NCBI RefSeq assembly: GCF_036248255.1
Contig: NZ_CP109179.1
Span: forward strand, 124,001-188,000
Length of the DNA: 64,000 nt
DNA from: Streptomyces sp. NBC_01717
Lineage (GTDB): Bacteria > Actinomycetota > Actinomycetes > Streptomycetales > Streptomycetaceae
Direction: 5' to 3'
Shown: positions 63,201 to 64,000 of the stretch, piece after piece
How the letters are laid out: each line of letters opens with the position of its first letter
Numbering within the stretch: the stretch's first letter is position 1
The notes under the pieces: generated by a model
Told to the model about the DNA's origin: nothing
The model's database searches: none
Seen by the model: the letters and a program-made list of their open reading frames with translations, nothing else
Translations under genes and position numbers: made by a program

Positions 63201-64000
63201 TCGCTTCTTGTGCGGGCACCCGATTGACCTGGGCGTGCAGCAGGGCGGCTAGGCGGCTCAGTTGGGACATGACGAGGAATACCGGGTAAACGCCGGACGA
63301 TCCGCCGACGGCGAAGTCCACCGCGAGGCGCGCGGGCTCGGGCAGGCTCCTGGCCAGTCGCGAGAGGCGGCCCGCTGACCTGGCTTCGGGCGCAGTGACC
63401 GAGGTGGCGGGGACGTGCTCGTGCGGGACGGCGACGGCGGCGACGACCTCGTCCGGCTTGTCGATCCACCATGTGTCAGCCGGACCCTCTCGCTCAGGAT
63501 CAGGGCGGATCGTCAGTTCGTACACGATGTTGTAAACGTGCTCGTCGACGCTTGTCGCTGTTTCGGTGCGCCGATACAGCTTTGCTCCGTTGGACAGTTC
63601 GTCCGCACGGGTCTTGCCATAGTCCCCGGATGCCTGGAAGGCGCCGGCTTGGAACTTGAACCACTTGCCGATCCCGAATCGTGCGGCGCCGCCGGCGCCG
63701 AGGCGTGCGTCCCAGCCTGTCTTTCGGTTCCCGGCCACGGTGGCTCCGGCGGCGGCACGGGCGTTGACGGTCATGTCATAGCTCTCTCCGGCGATCCGCT
63801 CCAGCAGGATGCCGCGCGCGTAAAGCTGGTAGGAGCGCCCGGCGAGCTTGACGGTGTGGGAGATCCCGGAAAGCAGGTGGGACAGGTCGGACTCCAGTGC
63901 GGGTCGGCCGAAGAACAGAGCCAGGTCGCGGTCGGTCGACGACCAGTCAGCCTTGGCCCCCGCGCTGCCGGCCTGCTCGGCGAGGGCGGCCCGCAACTGG
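51202..64000 (-). CDS. Giant multidomain protein (more than 4,260 residues), 5' end beyond the window
   Basis: The frame is open from the right window edge to 51202. Most of it consists of recurring 200-400-residue units. Each has a Gly/Ser/Ala-rich strand pattern (for example DVRVRAGSGHRHGGLEAGGG, GGEVAAGPAFGVGLMAGGP, GYSSGSGDSEGVGWSGGGS) preceded and followed by beta strands ending in Val-x-Val. IPVARRIAAATGLTVIEPVG and PARWRIFRPGD (near 55000) recall the module in the 976-residue protein. A Thr/Pro/Ser linker (53460-54010) precedes the last 700 residues: VPVYLAVFGDALGSDEPAY, TIWLSFGQPLRQLKWIENYA, FLVPLRTVNEVSRDSVTEHN and SNQFGV, which could be an ADP-ribosyltransferase-like toxin domain. 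Two exact internal duplications occur. Similar giant actinobacterial proteins carry WXG100-like N-termini; here that part is not visible. Confidence 0.85.
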   Translation of the reverse strand, partial: QLRAALAEQAGSAGAKADWSSTDRDLALFFGRPALESDLSHLLSGISHTVKLAGRSYQLYARGILLERIAGESYDMTVNARAAAGATVAGNRKTGWDARLGAGGAARFGIGKWFKFQAGAFQASGDYGKTRADELSNGAKLYRRTETATSVDEHVYNIVYELTIRPDPEREGPADTWWIDKPDEVVAAVAVPHEHVPATSVTAPEARSAGRLSRLARSLPEPARLAVDFAVGGSSGVYPVFLVMSQLSRLAALLHAQVNRVPAQEAKAWADNPLNWPAEIRHATTPAELANQFALLVGPYGHEFELPVRDGFKQAVRIRLFAHNPVKSVTVGGDVEIEHYLQATSHHRPGNNTRKVLSALAAGGPQIRFGAEAASNASDEYGDDGAPHGAPNTHGDSSEGGIGGRATALLLASGERHWESGKSGKHGDIQISRATYRWDAHTVRSDAVFQVTALRWWDDEMVEETRYLTFENVLEMLIPQRRMEDLVPWLLPDEQPSQSEPSRALVHPEILEGVAHTERLRADQVLPEIERQLLKRGVLRESPEGERRPNLLHRSLTATYATSGLESQFRALRGSGVRRWLPIPGLLGTTRYLWVRVTADIRTAHTDRPRPDVSLTLRDEGVTEDSASRSVSDRLRGGLDVRVRAGSGHRHGGLEAGGGYGYGKGRESEDVREVKDIYRVSSKEASHEFTHGLDFRIEIGMSTEPPAFLDALAKLGKRMLLAMSLPFDAAAVADFWQSHRRWTWYEDSSADSGSQLAGEVRLLVPRHLTTGVAVAALTPGQPAAIGTYARWENAVDAGRPPQSSHHSIAPKELIDNLHPWAMPAAAAVQYWSALASKRFPKGAAPDLGNRTVARVPGLDSSTMAGLLYDHYTSEGMLRPNLSALLRHDYTVPVGDGVVTLGLELTHAQQLLPGEEARYKARRYQQSDYAPTSENHSGSGWYLAFGPEGGGDVQAGRAIDRAPIEFYGLEEGEKRTFKVAETDEHNKEGVRFFRYYRFDSVLVVRGAGGVVRVKVERALYAMLPLDADGKLAGDLETSMPQLFSSATAANSETADRDVWQPMRHLAIEGPAQRSRHTATIPPLPQITVTDWDTEADRDVWQPVRHLAIEGPAQRSRHTATIPPLPQITVTDWATDPRIEEVVPADRTSEDHAPVTPGHLSFPVSLGRNPSTMQGRWRLPAYLERMRAAGSAQFHSPVGLDWVDATIRTMTGRAAPELITEELQQWPGRFVGAGKSFHMRGGDGWYDVKVAMVRHPKERRPLITSVANAEEISAGEMPVQNTSVESSRSAAVSEGFAVRGAAYALAPTPVPGLLAGATAAVNVAFGQRTVTTTSSEGFTDSRRPVHLSGTVDVPRQVQWVVTAQKAGVSRGRVFHGDGSAIARVPVEHLVKDGERPAERRPEPIDAQKARGIELADSLSLIAAYDHAPASEPTSGLYRTVSSVLHPALTAPGSSGRSTAMAETSSDSVLRTLATAFEGWTDSPDLSGRGDSVRGGYRMRARITALAPVSPVGNTRLKNYQMFGQKDGVQVGRAYGGEVAAGPAFGVGLMAGGPRARVFLQLGLTAARSRAVSQSTGVQVAQGAEVSGAKVLYEARVRITVEGTAPVPLSARTKAGAQPGEHELTVWLSLRLDQAAELGLPLPPGLTPSPLFRNPGFERHLPAGARGAGTVLGRVDTDPLVQRIEELFSTDERLDGFLPRYGQAAVSPGFFETEKDLARQRNNHRALTQALSPRGLRTRKGMLLTTGIPIRLRRKRWNVTESVLIRVEGTLVDDATSYRGDVDDWGVVTALGVGTGAQSGGAVGQGAMARFGISAKPIPGHLYLAGALTVATNTTRDAQAGPSASRGFFSEGSQTASAFNGSLRFKVTVTSVVVARTWRRWATPGLPGQQVPEVTTLASTDPGGNDGVRQLVIPPTPGLPGQQVPEVTTLASTDPGGNDGVRQLVIPPTPVLLTTPASMTARAPRKDLQASAAPRPLPVPPAVGIGTLVDPQWAPPEAGQRRLTEWLVMEAAGDPGHIQDLARRLLARAARGDTALSTPGLDPALTLEGRMSRESIAAELPRALKGAWIVDGLRYDRRWNGVAAAVGIRANVVNPTVIHVGGAPSVQSGVGGGHSAASGKKRAVAAGAGASVFGAGDARAQSPAVWLLGGPGASYSASWSATQRIGNSGAIERVGFSAAGDRLVLVQGDIEVLMVAEASVGGSDPQVESEGMAFDRSVTAWLTEQQALALGLGPDIDQRLAEQARIEKGHPAQTTAEAADGAQEAVGGADPVAAPTVDVNAAPAADRAAGLKLPGTAPLGPGGIDRLPDFGVLLPRLRAELERVHGTKLAKELLPEQVLRDTWRNTQRLADVLDPVGATGLLGSALDGGVPVELFRTNSQDAYVARFVVRRGTGTFEDRPAGGQEMAFVTSASFDEAISRSTMKGSGVNAFVLPVAPLGDTAGATAPQASGGLAPHDTATHGDSRSRQVYAVSVTPADADYLRFRVPLTDARLDLYAPGADVDAGAEPLLSVSLDAPTTGHDDRYILYRVLESDARAMAALARERSLVPPGWRLAERREPLETWRRHGVSLPPEAQIFPMEGAPVIRAALSDMARNMGAYRGFTTTGTAQSYVRDESLNTEWLTASLPLLTKTGARLPDVYMLGARGGQELTVSLHAKLTGGEILTTGERLYWEYFDELASGTPRLASVGYSSGSGDSEGVGWSGGGSWSRYRHDDVHDHAATGGISRSGDTGSSASTSGGSEPRLIRLSPFVLASFEVDLRLIATLKRSGQALGVSKGSEDTQLRLPKRVVVRMTLESALKLVTTEALSDPRGHLDALALAPAPAVPWHSTVLVRPILDDAGKRIGTASFPLAGWQRREAIYQRLNEVTEYVEQRPGEKGEPVRVTRPLPLAGRKRYWLAMHGADHRVTVATTDGATRDVDEHETAALLRAYGDLATVPLGAVIVLLKDGPGRVEEADSPTNDERRAGHAIPVARRIAAATGLTVIEPVGALRVTGTDDGTARIELSPAPDGGPARWRIFRPGDQEPQEYPAARHHEPQPTGSDGATEPAGAREPEEAAPQAAQTPEAPRFRHEGPDTVSFEGRTFRLQSPTSDQPGFISTLLHALSLDAPQALRAVPGLKNQAPGDSPAPPATAARTLRTWLDQRLTDGDIPADLPTPADEERFSLDDLAAAGYEVSRVLRTEDVLMGGGSTLTLGAARAGAEVGPIQRYRLLVARGGLPEAALAEIVAPVAARELGVRLVLAGPGDGTVREFGDATATPVLLVLAEGGYRPTVQTADWYSPSAHHSDAAGSVQPSGAGSPAPATDLETDRQPTAPQEAGERENGWHDARGVDTAVDTGMLQGQEDAVTAEPGSTPIPGTPATLVGPGASTVPSPGLPTAAGQSTSTSAAPSQAELAAPRQGAPSSPAPAAAGTGTREVSTSGDPTSTTSTPTPTPTPTPSASSSAPASRTATPDSRPGTRTLTTSDATRTTVTPPSPTATTGAAGVGTVGTRPAPGTARSALESTALRIVMEPVANATQHATHSGTPSAEVENGVGRHGASSPTPSARARRESALSQNELAMLRTEVHRELQRLVPDHGPVDTETVEQQHDELPSHLRGTLRQRGEAIAQILLTGRQAGLRGGAPQTPEEGNPAPISASEEPLAVLHPAGPAAPQHRDTDQPAAPPTAGDDQPDTPLTRKRGSRAMRAQEPDTLRRPSQHRIPPLATVDPQEQARFDDFRDRLKRILVRPDHQVQQVQRLRHTIGDFLNGVAPQHREAWVHQTRQLIDTLPEGEFTDSSVNAAHEALNTHDFNRPTMAIPGADYVSASHVTDGPGQGYINRDIPESIVIEGEAYVPVYLAVFGDALGSDEPAYKDIGQDDFGVIQIHTGAPGGSEGTIWLSFGQPLRQLKWIENYARRASEPMVRSFLVPLRTVNEVSRDSVTEHNSSTFLVDLNVDKHFGSNQFGVRKPESLELLRQTALPGSLRTYTDGDVQGRPDTWGDVRPLAQLRERLGVPDKVLAGFPVFTKDAGFMAPSKYESTARTLREVVAAHAKNPRLLERGDKSLSQGDVWRFFDKHAPEHLKQNIDGQKEKRAAVDRFVRDYVTPWANHARIAQALYHEFEELIDSNPTTTPVDYRLTDAPPTLRGQRRTTERLIGQDHSELLEERFKVRRGYEALGNLVTDAFKSPLREVFKELNELKDRRIKILDDYQFKIGDRATLPGRNVEYRAWAAEAYEKITAALAGQTPDDLVKKVLDTLTHIKDATHPGLSGGSRGYGVDSRAQG
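53683..53712. repeat. Five tandem CGGTGT hexamers in the giant gene linker
   Basis: Encodes Thr-Pro repeats (TSTPTPTPTPTPSAS) in the Pro/Thr-rich linker, a likely site of length variation. Confidence 0.8.
58160..58357. repeat. Tandem 99-bp duplication in the giant gene
   Basis: Two copies of a 99-bp unit, 58160-58258 and 58259-58357, differ at about one base. Each encodes 33 residues including GQQVPEVTTLASTDPGGNDG. The reading frame is kept. Confidence 0.92.
60606..60851. repeat. Tandem 123-bp duplication in the giant gene
   Basis: Two copies of a 123-bp unit (60606-60728, 60729-60851) encode 41 residues each, including RHLAIEGPAQRSRHTATIPP. They differ only by an ACG/ATG-type change and at the far edge. 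The frame is kept. Confidence 0.92.

Noticed and set aside
61048..63252. 734-residue plus-strand open frame, with others at 57034-59085 and 45960-47402
   Set aside because: They lie opposite the giant and 976-residue genes, have no recognisable domain and show the Arg/Gly/Ala-rich composition typical of antisense frames in GC-rich genes.
1..64000. tRNA, rRNA or CRISPR loci
   Set aside because: No cloverleaf, rRNA core sequence or regularly spaced repeat array was noticed. A tRNAscan/Infernal run would be needed to exclude them fully.

Overview
The window looks like Streptomyces, or a close actinobacterial relative. It is GC-rich with G/C-ending codons, and it carries a WhiB-type regulator, ECF sigma factors, a terpene synthase/P450/prenyl-diphosphate-synthase set, an NRPS relic and very long secretion-type proteins. 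The density of broken insertion sequences suggests a chromosome arm, a genomic island or a linear plasmid. The sequence alone cannot tell these apart.

Layout. (1) 1-2098: end of a sugar ABC uptake operon (binding-protein tail plus two permeases), followed by an IS1182 relic and a ROK sugar kinase fused to an IS1182 tail (2102-4167). (2) 4083-7795: a leftward terpenoid mini-cluster (polyprenyl diphosphate synthase, P450, class I terpene cyclase), with a nonsense-mutated PucR-type regulator diverging from it. (3) 8461-12850: nested elements, with an IS5-family transposase gene split by an IS110 element and an IS200/IS605 element (copy A). (4) 12981-14865: two ECF sigma factors and a small ORF. 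(5) 15018-17652: TnpB and IS630 relics and IS605 copy B. (6) 17768-18193: a cold-shock-domain protein. (7) 18680-22945: an IS256 element split by an ISL3 element and by an intact IS4-type element; the inserts have clear inverted repeats and target duplications. (8) 23202-27390: a WhiB-like protein, a GGDEF protein whose 3' end is IS DNA, and small hypotheticals. (9) 27470-30840: a hairpin cluster, an IS5-family element, a helicase-associated-domain relic and an IS110 relic. (10) 30913-32700: a complete thermolabile-type asparaginase and an NRPS fragment. (11) 32744-38190: two IS3 elements, IS605 copy C and truncated copy D. (12) 38190-42565: a dehydrogenase pseudogene, a small secreted protein, a group II intron relic, a TnpB relic and a CAP-domain protein.

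(13) 42768-64000 is the most interesting part: a leftward locus resembling actinobacterial polymorphic-toxin/giant-protein loci. A protein of more than 4,200 residues runs off the right edge. It is followed by a 237-residue ORF and a small acidic alpha-helical protein, apparently split, that could be an immunity protein. After a decayed VOC gene comes a second operon: an SseB-domain protein, a 976-residue protein with an ADP-ribosyltransferase-like C-terminus, and a membrane-anchored ricin-lectin protein. A decayed partial second copy of the last two genes lies just downstream. My reading is that this is a contact- or secretion-dependent effector locus that has gained and lost cassettes. No catalytic activity is proven here.

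Three IS605 copies of equal length (1,831 bp) all carry the same tnpB reading-frame break beside an intact tnpA. The break therefore predates their spread, or the frame change is tolerated.
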